In this document: positions 1 through 5,866 of the stretch, one piece after another
Layout of the letters: each line of letters starts with the position of its first letter
Numbering within the stretch: the first letter of the stretch is position 1
Assembly: GCA_903907175.1 (NCBI GenBank)
Contig: CAIVNB010000066.1
Coordinates: 1 to 32,209 of the forward strand
Origin: an uncultured bacterium
GTDB lineage: Bacteria > Patescibacteriota > Minisyncoccia > Phycocordibacterales > UBA9973
Direction: 5' to 3'
DNA: 32,209 nt
The notes under the pieces: generated by a model
Told to the model about the DNA's origin: nothing
What the model saw: the letters and a program-made list of their open reading frames with translations, nothing else
The model's database searches: none
Program-made: the position numbers and the translations under genes

Positions 1-60
1 TGACAGGGACTAAGTCGTAACAAGGCACGGGTAGCGGAAGCTGCTCGTGGATTAATTCAA
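1..60 (+). rRNA. 16S ribosomal RNA, 3' end only, lacking an anti-Shine-Dalgarno
   Basis: The conserved helix-44/45 junction AAGTCGTAACAAGG lies at 12-25. Helix 45 follows as a 10-bp stem (26-35 with 40-49) capped by GGAA at 36-39, the tetraloop whose adenines are dimethylated by KsgA. The conserved GGAT is at 49-52. Bacteria normally continue with CACCTCC; here positions 53-59 read TAATTCA, so the anti-SD core is absent. The mature 3' end cannot be fixed from sequence; 60 is an estimate. The 5' part lies outside the window. Confidence 0.93.
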
Positions 61-90
61 TTTGAAAATCGTTACAATTTTAATTTATTA

Positions 91-292
91 AGATTGAAAC
101 TTTCATCTCAAATGAAAGTTTGACCTCGGAGAGGTTTAACTTATTGAGTCGGTATTGTGTCGCTCAATTGACGACACAATGGTTTGTAAGAACCCAAAAC
201 TTTCTGGCAAGAATGGAAAGACATTCATTAAAAAAGTTAAGTTTTACGCGAGTAAAACAAAGAACGAAACAAAACATAGAACAGCATAAACT
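91..292 (+). other. 16S trailer with processing-type stem-loops
   Basis: This stretch has no convincing gene. It holds perfect hairpins: AAACTTTCAT (97-106) with ATGAAAGTTT (112-121); CCTC/GAGG (124-134); ATTGTGTCG (154-162) with CGACACAAT (172-180); and GTTTTAC (241-247) with GTAAAAC (252-258). Series of hairpins after an rRNA end are usually RNase processing sites of the precursor. No tRNA, 23S or 5S signature is visible. Confidence 0.6.
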
Positions 293-323
293 AAAAACAC
301 CTCGCGTAAGCGGGGTGTTTTTT
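293..323 (+). terminator. Rho-independent terminator of the 16S transcript
   Basis: Stem ACACCTCGC (297-305) pairs with GCGGGGTGT (310-318) around a GTAA loop, with upstream A residues and a downstream T run to 323. It ends rRNA transcription before the -10 box of the next gene. Confidence 0.9.
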
Positions 324-338
324 GGTATAATAAAAGCA
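324..338 (+). promoter_or_regulatory. Extended -10 promoter of the ATP-grasp gene, leaderless
   Basis: TATAAT lies at 326-331, and TGG (323-325) makes an extended -10. The last -10 base is 7 nt before the A of the ATG at 338, so the expected transcription start coincides with the start codon. No good -35 is seen; that space is the terminator hairpin. Confidence 0.7.
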
Positions 339-1243
339 TGAGTGTAAAACGAGTTGGCATATTAAGAGGAGGCGATATTGATAATTACGAAAATTCTTTA
401 CAAAAAGGAGGAGAACTTATTTTATATATTCATGAAAATTTAGCAGACAAGTGGAAACCGATTGATATTTTAATTGATAGGGATGGAATGTGGCATATTG
501 GCGGAATACCTACAAAGCCTGCAGAGTTGATAAACAAGGTTGATGTAGTTTGGAATACTTCACATCCAAATTTTTCTTTAATTCTAAAAAACTTGTTAGT
601 ACCAACAGTCGGGACAGATTCTTTTCCAGTCTTTTTGACAGAAAACCCGAAGAGGTTGGAGGATCACATGAAAGGTATTGGAGTAAAAATGCCAAGGCAT
701 ATTGTGTTTCCTCTATACCAAAAAGATTTCGATGGCAAGTACGATAGATATATTTTAAGAACAGCAAAAAAAGTACATGAGAAATTTTCTCCACCTTGGA
801 TAGTAAAGTCTTTGACTAATGATTTAAATATTGGAACTCATGTTGCAAATACTTATCCCGAACTAGTTGATGCTATAGAAGATATTTCAAATCATGACAA
901 AAGTATTTTGGTGGAAGAATTAATTGATGGTACGACTGCTTCAGTACATAGCATTAGAGGATTTAGGGGAGAAGAAATTTACAGCTTGCCGGCCATTGGG
1001 AATTTTTCTTCTTCTGAAAAAGAAAGACTAAATGAAATTTCAAAAGATATACACAGACATTTAAATATTTCAAATTATCTAAATTCTTTTTTTGTCTTAC
1101 ATCCAAGAAAGGGTGTGTTTCTAAAACAAATCGAATTTTCTCCAGACATAAAAGATGGTTCTAATTTTCATCAATCTTGTGAACTTGTTGGTGCAAAAGC
1201 ACACTCTGTGATAGAACATATCTTAGAAAAAGCTTTAGAATAA
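338..1243 (+). CDS. ATP-grasp ligase-like protein related to D-Ala-D-Ala ligase
   Basis: A 301-residue protein with the fold order of D-alanine-D-alanine ligases. It has an N-terminal VGILRGG (6-12), a central ATP-grasp segment with PWIVKS (153-158) and ILVEELIDG (190-198), and a C-terminal KQIEFSPD (263-270) where Ddl has the metal-binding ExN. The length suits Ddl (about 300-370). Several signature residues differ: the Glu of the GGxSxE motif aligns with Asn, and ExNxxPG is replaced by ExSPD. True Ddl activity, which makes the D-Ala-D-Ala dipeptide for peptidoglycan, is therefore uncertain; it may join other substrates. It is a single-gene unit between the 16S terminator and tRNA-Pro. No Shine-Dalgarno is present, and the start follows a -10 box by 7 nt. 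Family membership is likely; exact substrate is unknown. Confidence 0.75.
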   Translation: MSVKRVGILRGGDIDNYENSLQKGGELILYIHENLADKWKPIDILIDRDGMWHIGGIPTKPAELINKVDVVWNTSHPNFSLILKNLLVPTVGTDSFPVFLTENPKRLEDHMKGIGVKMPRHIVFPLYQKDFDGKYDRYILRTAKKVHEKFSPPWIVKSLTNDLNIGTHVANTYPELVDAIEDISNHDKSILVEELIDGTTASVHSIRGFRGEEIYSLPAIGNFSSSEKERLNEISKDIHRHLNISNYLNSFFVLHPRKGVFLKQIEFSPDIKDGSNFHQSCELVGAKAHSVIEHILEKALE

Positions 1244-1253
1244 AGGAATAAAA

Positions 1254-1324
1254 CGGGCCGTAGTATACCGGTAGTACATACCCTTCGGGAGGGTATAGAC
1301 TGGGTTCGATTCCCAGCGGCCCGA
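1254..1324 (+). tRNA. tRNA-Pro (CGG)
   Basis: A full cloverleaf folds by hand. The acceptor is CGGGCCG/CGGCCCG (1254-1260 with 1317-1323), the D stem GTAT/GTAC, and the anticodon stem TACCC/GGGTA around loop TTCGGGA (anticodon CGG, 1286-1288). The T arm is CTGGG/CCCAG with loop TTCGATT, and the discriminator is A1324. C1-G72 and A73 agree with bacterial proline identity. CCA is not encoded. Confidence 0.95.
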
Positions 1325-1339
1325 CTTTTGATTTTTTTA

Positions 1340-1348
1340 TGATATAAT
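1340..1348 (+). promoter_or_regulatory. Extended -10 promoter for the structured RNA
   Basis: TGATATAAT at 1340-1348 is a perfect extended -10 (TGnTATAAT). The expected start is near 1355. It lies directly downstream of tRNA-Pro and upstream of a stem-loop RNA with its own terminator. Confidence 0.65.
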
Positions 1349-1354
1349 TTAAAA

Positions 1355-1486
1355 GTTAAATTGTTTTTATCTGTAGCGGGTAGTCGCACTCACATAGGCA
1401 CATATGTTGGAGGTTAGCCACTACCCGCTTCAAATGGAAATAATTTTATCCAGCACTAAAATTTATTTTAGTGCTGTTTTGTTTTT
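1355..1486 (+). ncRNA. Candidate small structured RNA of unknown class
   Basis: There is no ORF here, but there is a promoter (1340-1348), a strong helix and a terminator. AGCGGGTAGT (1375-1384) pairs perfectly with ACTACCCGCT (1420-1429). The 35-nt loop contains a smaller ACATA/TATGT hairpin (1392-1396 with 1402-1406) and a GGAGG at 1409-1413. The RNA ends at the terminator 1451-1486, giving about 130 nt. I looked for 4.5S/SRP, tmRNA, RNase P, 6S and 5S landmarks and recognised none. It could be a lineage-specific regulatory RNA or a highly divergent housekeeping RNA. Confidence 0.6.
1451..1486 (+). terminator. Rho-independent terminator of the structured RNA
   Basis: CAGCACTAAAA (1451-1461) pairs with TTTTAGTGCTG (1466-1476) around loop TTTA, followed by TTTTGTTTTT. 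Confidence 0.88.
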
Positions 1487-1550
1487 ATAAAAAATAAAAA
1501 TTGCTTTTTACTTTTTATTAGAAAATTTTTTGAAATTAAAAAATAAAAAG

Positions 1551-1559
1551 TTATCCACA
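1551..1559 (+). promoter_or_regulatory. Consensus DnaA box
   Basis: TTATCCACA is a perfect 9-mer DnaA-binding site at the edge of an extremely AT-rich stretch (about 1490-1660). Only one was found nearby, so it may regulate the adjacent promoter rather than mark an origin. Confidence 0.45.
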
Positions 1560-1577
1560 GTTTTTTATGTAAAATCA

Positions 1578-1606
1578 TTGTGCTTTATTTTGTTTTGCGA
1601 GATAAT
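1578..1606 (+). promoter_or_regulatory. Promoter of the Lys-rich peptide gene
   Basis: TTGTGC (1578-1583) and GATAAT (1601-1606) are separated by 17 nt. The expected start is near 1613, giving a leader of about 107 nt. Confidence 0.45.
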
Positions 1607-1621
1607 TAACTTAGTTCTTTG

Positions 1622-1676
1622 CAACAGTTAATTTAAAAATATTTTTTATAAAAATATTTTGAGGTCGCGACTGTTG
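1622..1676 (+). promoter_or_regulatory. Nested leader hairpin upstream of the Lys-rich peptide
   Basis: CAACAGT (1622-1628) pairs with ACTGTTG (1670-1676). Nested inside, AAAATATTTTT (1636-1646) pairs with AAAAATATTTT (1650-1660). It sits in the 5' leader, where it could control stability or translation; that role is inferred. Confidence 0.5.
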
Positions 1677-1719
1677 TAAGCTAAATTAAAAAAATAATTT
1701 CGCGCAAGCGACAAATTCT

Positions 1720-1791
1720 ATGGCAGCAAAAAAGAAAGCAAAGAAAGTAGTAAAGAAGGCAGCAAAAAAGACAACCAAGAAACGAGCTTAG
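1720..1791 (+). CDS. 23-residue Lys/Ala-rich basic peptide (histone H1-tail-like)
   Basis: The ORF encodes 23 residues, more than half of them Lys or Arg, in an AAKKKAKK / VVKKAAKK / TTKKRA pattern. This resembles the C-terminal tails of histone H1-like and HU-extension proteins, which bind DNA or RNA without a fold. It is shorter than usual ORF cut-offs. Support for a real gene comes from its setting: a promoter at 1578-1606, a structured leader, and a strong terminator 10 nt after the stop, so the transcript carries nothing else. There is no SD before the ATG. The role is unknown; nucleoid or nucleic-acid binding is inferred from charge alone. The alternative is a structural RNA that happens to contain this ORF. 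Confidence 0.6.
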   Translation: MAAKKKAKKVVKKAAKKTTKKRA

Positions 1792-1801
1792 TCTTTTCTA
1801 A

Positions 1802-1833
1802 AAAACTTCCGATAAAATCGGAAGTTTTTTTAT
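1802..1833 (+). terminator. Rho-independent terminator after the Lys-rich peptide
   Basis: AAAACTTCCGAT (1802-1813) pairs with ATCGGAAGTTTT (1817-1828) around AAA, and the T run continues to about 1830. Confidence 0.92.
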
Positions 1834-1839
1834 TTTTTG

Positions 1840-1855
1840 TGCTAATATATATTTA
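1840..1855 (+). promoter_or_regulatory. Extended -10 promoter of secA, leaderless
   Basis: TGC then TAATAT (1843-1848) forms an extended -10 whose last base is 7 nt before the A of the secA ATG at 1855. The predicted transcription start is the start codon itself. Confidence 0.6.
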
Positions 1856-4404
1856 TGAGTTTATTAAAGAAAATATTTGGGGATGCAAGTTCAAGTTTTA
1901 TTAAAAATACAGACCAAACTGTTGCTAAAATCAACGCCCTGGAGGTGGATATTTCTAAGTTGAAAGATGTCGATTTTCCCCAAAAAACACAAGAATTAAA
2001 GGATAGATTAAAGGGTGGAGAAAGCCTGGATGATATACTGCCTGAGGCTTTTGCTTTAGTTAGGGAGGCTCAAAGGAGGACCCTGGGGATAAGACTTTAC
2101 GATGTTCAACTTATTGGAGGAATGACCCTTCATAAAGGGAAAATAGCTGAAATGAAAACTGGTGAAGGAAAAACAAACGTTGCAACTTTACCACTTTATT
2201 TAAATGCATTGACTGGGAATGGGGTGCACCTTATTACCGTGAATGATTATCTTGCTCGTCGAGATGCGGTACTCATGGGACAAGTTTATGATTTTTTAGG
2301 ACTTTCTGTTGGTGTGATAAATTCTCAAAATGTTTCTTATCTTTATGATCCTAAACATGTTGAAGAGGACAAGGAGCGTGATACTGTCGGAGAATTTAAA
2401 ATAATTTATGATTTTTTGAAACAATGCACTCGTCGTGAAGCATACGCTGCTGATATTACTTACGGAACGAATCATGAATATGGTTTCGATTATTTACGAG
2501 ATAATTTAGCAACAAGGATTGAAGACTTAGTTCAAAGAGGACATTACTTTGCGATTGTCGACGAAGTAGACTCTATTTTAATAGACGAAGCACGTACGCC
2601 GCTTATTATTTCATCCGCGTCTTCTGATTCTGAAGATTTTTATGTTAAATTTTATCAAATTGCAAAACAGCTTAAAAAAGACACTGATTATACTGTAGAT
2701 GAAAAGTTAAAAGCTATTTCTTTGACAGATGAAGGTATCACAAAAGCTGAAAATTTACTCGGAGTAGAAAATATTTATACTGAAAAAGGAATAAAATATG
2801 TGCATCACCTAGAGACTGCAGTGAAAGCGCAGGCAATTTTTGAACGTGATAAGGATTATGTAGTAAAAGAAGGAGAGGTAATAATTGTAGATCCATTTAC
2901 CGGACGCCTTCAGCCAGGTAGACGATGGAGCGAAGGGATTCACCAAGCAATTGAAGCGAAGGAAGGCGTAAAAATTGAAAAAGAGACTCGTTCTTCAGGA
3001 TCAATTACTTTCCAAAATTATTTCAGATTTTATAAAAAGCTTTCTGGTATGACAGGTACAGCCGAGACTTCGGCAGAAGAATTTTTAAAGGTTTACGGAT
3101 TAGATGTAATAGTGATTCCTACCAATCGTCCTGTTGTTCGTATTGATCACCCTGATTCAATTTTCCAAACTGAAAAGGGTAAATTCCAAGCTATCGCAAA
3201 ACAAGTAAAAGAATTAAATAAAAAAGGTCAACCAGTTTTGATTGGAACGATTTCAATTGAAAAAAACGAACTTCTTTCTGTGTATTTAAGACAAGAAGGA
3301 GTGCCACATACAATTTTAAATGCAAAAAACCACGAAAAAGAGGGTGAGATTATCGCCCAGGCAGGCCGTAGAGGTGCAGTTACGATTGCTACCAACATGG
3401 CAGGGCGAGGAATAGATATTAAACTTGGAGGAAACCCAATAGTCAAAGAAGAATATGAAACTGTGAAAAATTCTGGTGGGCTTTTTGTTCTTGGTACTGA
3501 GAGACACGAAGCACGTAGAATAGATAACCAGCTTCGAGGACGCGCAGGTCGTCAAGGAGATCCGGGCGAGACGCAATTTTATGTTTCTCTTGAAGATGAT
3601 TTAATGCGAGTGTTTGGATCGGAAAGAATAAAAACTATGATGGGGCGTTTTGGTATACCGGAAGATGTTCCTATAGAGAATAAATTTATTGGCAGACAAT
3701 TAGAAAGCGCACAAGCAAAAATAGAGGGTTTCCATTTTGATGCTCGAAAAAATACTCTTGAATATGATGATGTTATGAATCACCAGAGACAAGCAATATA
3801 CGAGAGGCGTCAGAAGATGATGCGAGCGGAAAAAGAGGAGATTGAAAAATTACTTGAGCAAGTATTGGAGAATAGAGAAGAAAAAGAAAAATTAGAAAAA
3901 ATAATTCAAGAAAAGAGAGAGAAAATTGGAGAAGAAGCGTTTTTTGAAACTGTTCGTAGAATTGCCCTTTATACGACTGATACTCTTTGGATGGAACACT
4001 TAGAAGCGATGGATTATTTACGTAGTTCAGTGAATTTACGAGCATATGGTCAACGTGAGCCTATTGTCGAATATAAGAAAGAAGGGTTGATGATGTTTAA
4101 AGAGATGGAGCAAGTTTTTAAAGAACAAGTTTTATCACTTATTCAAACAATCAATGTTGAAGTTAAACAAAATATTAAGGCTGAAACAAATGAGCCAAAA
4201 GAGATTTTATTGACGAGCCACGATGAGCCTTCTGAATTTTCTGATACCAAAAAAATAAGTAATTCTCCAAAACATGAATTAAATATCGGGCGAAATGACC
4301 CGTGTCCATGTGGAGCTATAAATCCAACAACTGGTGAAGTATATAAATGGAAAAAGTGTGGGATGGTCAATGCGCCACAACATCGTAAATCACTAATCAA
4401 CTAA
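1855..4404 (+). CDS. secA: Protein translocase subunit SecA
   Basis: SecA is the ATPase motor that pushes unfolded preproteins through SecYEG at the inner membrane. The 849-residue length matches the family. Visible motifs are Walker A TGEGKT (102-107), DEVD (236-239) followed by IDEARTPLIIS, and the helicase motif QLRGRAGRQGDPG in NBD2. A Lys/Glu-rich helical scaffold/wing follows. The C-terminal zinc site is CPCG, then a third Cys 15 residues after the second and a His 8 residues further on, whereas the usual spacing is CxCx8C[HC]; the knuckle therefore carries an insertion of about 7 residues. The gene appears monocistronic with a promoter right at its ATG and no SD. It would export the signal-peptide proteins encoded at 17516 and 25270-28143. 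Confidence 0.98.
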   Translation: MSLLKKIFGDASSSFIKNTDQTVAKINALEVDISKLKDVDFPQKTQELKDRLKGGESLDDILPEAFALVREAQRRTLGIRLYDVQLIGGMTLHKGKIAEMKTGEGKTNVATLPLYLNALTGNGVHLITVNDYLARRDAVLMGQVYDFLGLSVGVINSQNVSYLYDPKHVEEDKERDTVGEFKIIYDFLKQCTRREAYAADITYGTNHEYGFDYLRDNLATRIEDLVQRGHYFAIVDEVDSILIDEARTPLIISSASSDSEDFYVKFYQIAKQLKKDTDYTVDEKLKAISLTDEGITKAENLLGVENIYTEKGIKYVHHLETAVKAQAIFERDKDYVVKEGEVIIVDPFTGRLQPGRRWSEGIHQAIEAKEGVKIEKETRSSGSITFQNYFRFYKKLSGMTGTAETSAEEFLKVYGLDVIVIPTNRPVVRIDHPDSIFQTEKGKFQAIAKQVKELNKKGQPVLIGTISIEKNELLSVYLRQEGVPHTILNAKNHEKEGEIIAQAGRRGAVTIATNMAGRGIDIKLGGNPIVKEEYETVKNSGGLFVLGTERHEARRIDNQLRGRAGRQGDPGETQFYVSLEDDLMRVFGSERIKTMMGRFGIPEDVPIENKFIGRQLESAQAKIEGFHFDARKNTLEYDDVMNHQRQAIYERRQKMMRAEKEEIEKLLEQVLENREEKEKLEKIIQEKREKIGEEAFFETVRRIALYTTDTLWMEHLEAMDYLRSSVNLRAYGQREPIVEYKKEGLMMFKEMEQVFKEQVLSLIQTINVEVKQNIKAETNEPKEILLTSHDEPSEFSDTKKISNSPKHELNIGRNDPCPCGAINPTTGEVYKWKKCGMVNAPQHRKSLIN

Positions 4405-4439
4405 GATAGACGAATATTTTAGGCAAAAAATTTTAAACA

Positions 4440-4445
4440 TATAAT
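4440..4445 (+). promoter_or_regulatory. -10 box ahead of the 4450 gene
   Basis: TATAAT at 4440-4445 ends 5 nt before the ATG at 4450. Transcription would start at or 1-2 nt inside that codon, so either the mRNA is leaderless or the internal Met at 4477 is used. Confidence 0.45.
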
Positions 4446-4449
4446 ATAT

Positions 4450-4752
4450 ATGCCAAAAGAAAAAATAGAAGGATTTATGTCAATTAGGAGCGTAATTAAT
4501 GATTCAGCAAATCAATTGATGGCTTTTAAATTTTTTGATGATATTACAGAAATAAGAAAATATATTGCAGAAGCAAAATTAAAAACGCTAGAGGAATATA
4601 CCAATAAGAAAAAAATAGAACTTGAAAAAATAAAACCCGGTGTATGTGAAAAATATAATGACTTAGTTAATCAGCTTAAAAATCCAGATCTGACGTATGA
4701 AAATTTTCAAAAAATTACGAAAGAAGCTTGGCAAGTTACAAGAGTAGTTTAA
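4450..4752 (+). CDS. Hypothetical small helical protein
   Basis: A 100-residue acidic/basic, mainly helical protein without signal peptide or membrane segment, and I do not recognise the family. The segment at about 38-62 is a Lys/Glu-rich helix. An in-frame Met at residue 10 (4477) is an alternative start, and the -10 box just before 4450 leaves both possible. It lies 45 nt after secA and 4 nt before the DUF1653 gene, so it probably opens a three-gene operon ending at 5495. No SD is present. Confidence 0.6.
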   Translation: MPKEKIEGFMSIRSVINDSANQLMAFKFFDDITEIRKYIAEAKLKTLEEYTNKKKIELEKIKPGVCEKYNDLVNQLKNPDLTYENFQKITKEAWQVTRVV

Positions 4753-4756
4753 TTTT

Positions 4757-5020
4757 ATGAAAAACTTAGAAATTGGTGCAATCTATAAACATTACAAAGG
4801 GACAAAAGTAAAAGTTCTTTTTGAAGCGATAGAGAGTGAGACACAGGAACATCTGGTTATTTATATGCATTTAGAAGATGGAGTTATCTGGGCAAGGCCG
4901 AAGCATATGTTTTTAGAAAATATTGTTGCAGACGGGAAAGAAGTAGAAAGATTTCAAAAAATAGATCAAGAAATTTTGGTAAAACCAAGTAAAAATTATC
5001 TATATGGAAAAGAGCAATAG
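4757..5020 (+). CDS. DUF1653-family protein
   Basis: An 87-residue protein matching the DUF1653 pattern: YKHYKG (11-16), a SET.E.LVIY core, then WARPKHMF and a final DGK..ERF. This is a small single-domain family common in bacteria, and its function is not established. The length is typical. It starts 4 nt after the previous gene and its last 17 nt overlap the next one, so the three genes are probably translationally coupled. No SD precedes the ATG. Confidence 0.85.
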   Translation: MKNLEIGAIYKHYKGTKVKVLFEAIESETQEHLVIYMHLEDGVIWARPKHMFLENIVADGKEVERFQKIDQEILVKPSKNYLYGKEQ

Positions 5021-5495
5021 CCCTTTTGAAGGTTTGATAAAAAAAGATAAATATCAAGTTTTTGTGTTTGCTAATCCGGCGCCTATACCTATTAGCTTTG
5101 CTAGACATCCCTGGTTTGTTTTAAATAAAAAAGGGATTATTTCCAGATGGGAAGTTTTACATTTTAAAAATGAAGTTGATAAAGATTTAAAGCATGTACA
5201 TTTAAACAGGAGGGCACCTTTTTTAGGTTTTGATATTATTTACCCAATTAAAAAATATTTATGGAAACCAAAATTATTGGGGTACCTTGAAGGGGACGAA
5301 GGTTCTTTTGCGGAGAAAGCAGTAGAACTTATAGAGAATTCTAGAAAAAATTACCCATACTACGATAGGTATTCATTTTTTGGTCCAAATAGCAACACTT
5401 ATCTACAGTGGGTTTTGAATAAATTCCCGGAGTTTCTTATTAAGCTTTCTTGGCATTTTATTGGAAAAGATTTTAAAATAAAAAATTTGACTTAA
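5004..5495 (+). CDS. DUF3750-like protein
   Basis: A 163-residue protein whose GPNSNTYLQWVL segment near residue 128 and preceding Tyr-rich stretch recall the DUF3750 family, seen mostly as small proteins of unknown function. It has no signal peptide; the C-terminal third is hydrophobic and aromatic but not a clear membrane helix. The start overlaps the DUF1653 stop by 17 nt. A promoter for the next gene overlaps its stop codon. Family assignment is from memory of the motif and is moderate. Confidence 0.65.
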   Translation: MEKSNSPFEGLIKKDKYQVFVFANPAPIPISFARHPWFVLNKKGIISRWEVLHFKNEVDKDLKHVHLNRRAPFLGFDIIYPIKKYLWKPKLLGYLEGDEGSFAEKAVELIENSRKNYPYYDRYSFFGPNSNTYLQWVLNKFPEFLIKLSWHFIGKDFKIKNLT

Positions 5496-5514
5496 TGTTT
5501 TAATTGTATAGAAT
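5487..5514 (+). promoter_or_regulatory. Promoter of the 5552 gene
   Basis: TTGACT (5487-5492) and TAGAAT (5509-5514) are 16 nt apart. The expected start near 5521 leaves a leader of about 31 nt. The -35 overlaps the end of the upstream gene. Confidence 0.65.
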
Positions 5515-5551
5515 CTAAGAAAAGAAAATTGCACACCTAAAATTCGAGCTT

Positions 5552-5773
5552 ATGAAAAAAAATTATGGAGACTTAATCCCCGATGGCTATACGGTATTGG
5601 GAGATAAATTTTTTGGTAGGGAACAGGAGCTCTGTGTCCTTGTAAGTGGCAATAATGTAGGAGTTTACAATTGTCATTTAGGAACCTGGCCCTTATCACC
5701 CTTACCTATTTCTTATGAAGTGGTGATAAAGGAACTTAAGGAAGTTTCAGTTCCTGGATCAGGGAACATTTGA
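5552..5773 (+). CDS. Hypothetical 73-residue protein
   Basis: A small soluble protein of 73 residues with two Cys (C28, C41) and no signal peptide or membrane helix; I do not recognise it. Its status as a gene is supported by a promoter at 5487-5514 and a strong terminator right after its stop, making a single-gene unit. No SD is present. Function unknown. Confidence 0.6.
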   Translation: MKKNYGDLIPDGYTVLGDKFFGREQELCVLVSGNNVGVYNCHLGTWPLSPLPISYEVVIKELKEVSVPGSGNI

Positions 5774-5776
5774 ACC

Positions 5777-5821
5777 AAAACTCTGGTTATATCGAATCAA
5801 GATATGACCAGAGCTTTTTTA
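5777..5821 (+). terminator. Rho-independent terminator before murE
   Basis: A 13-bp stem pairs 5781-5793 (CTCTGGTTATATC) with 5801-5813 (GATATGACCAGAG), with one G-T wobble, followed by a T run. Confidence 0.93.
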
Positions 5822-5840
5822 TTTTAAACTTTAAACATTG

Positions 5841-5849
5841 TGATATACT
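5841..5849 (+). promoter_or_regulatory. murE: Extended -10 promoter of the murE unit
   Basis: TGATATACT (5841-5849) is an extended -10. The predicted start near 5856 gives a leader of about 11 nt. This rules out the GTG at 5840 as the translation start. Confidence 0.6.
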
Positions 5850-5866
5850 TTAAAAATAAGGAATTT

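Noticed and set aside
124..134. CCTC motif that might be a displaced anti-SD
   Set aside because: It is in a small CCTC/GAGG hairpin more than 70 nt past helix 45; the GGAT is directly followed by TAATTCA, so it would need an unsupported insertion.
120..341. 73-residue ORF after the 16S end
   Set aside because: It runs through several perfect hairpins and the terminator, and has no recognisable protein character.
5840..5866. GTG start for MurE
   Set aside because: It overlaps the extended -10 and lies before the predicted transcript start.
5855..5866. AAGGA before murE as an SD
   Set aside because: Only 5 bases in an A-rich leader, and the 16S rRNA has no complementary tail.
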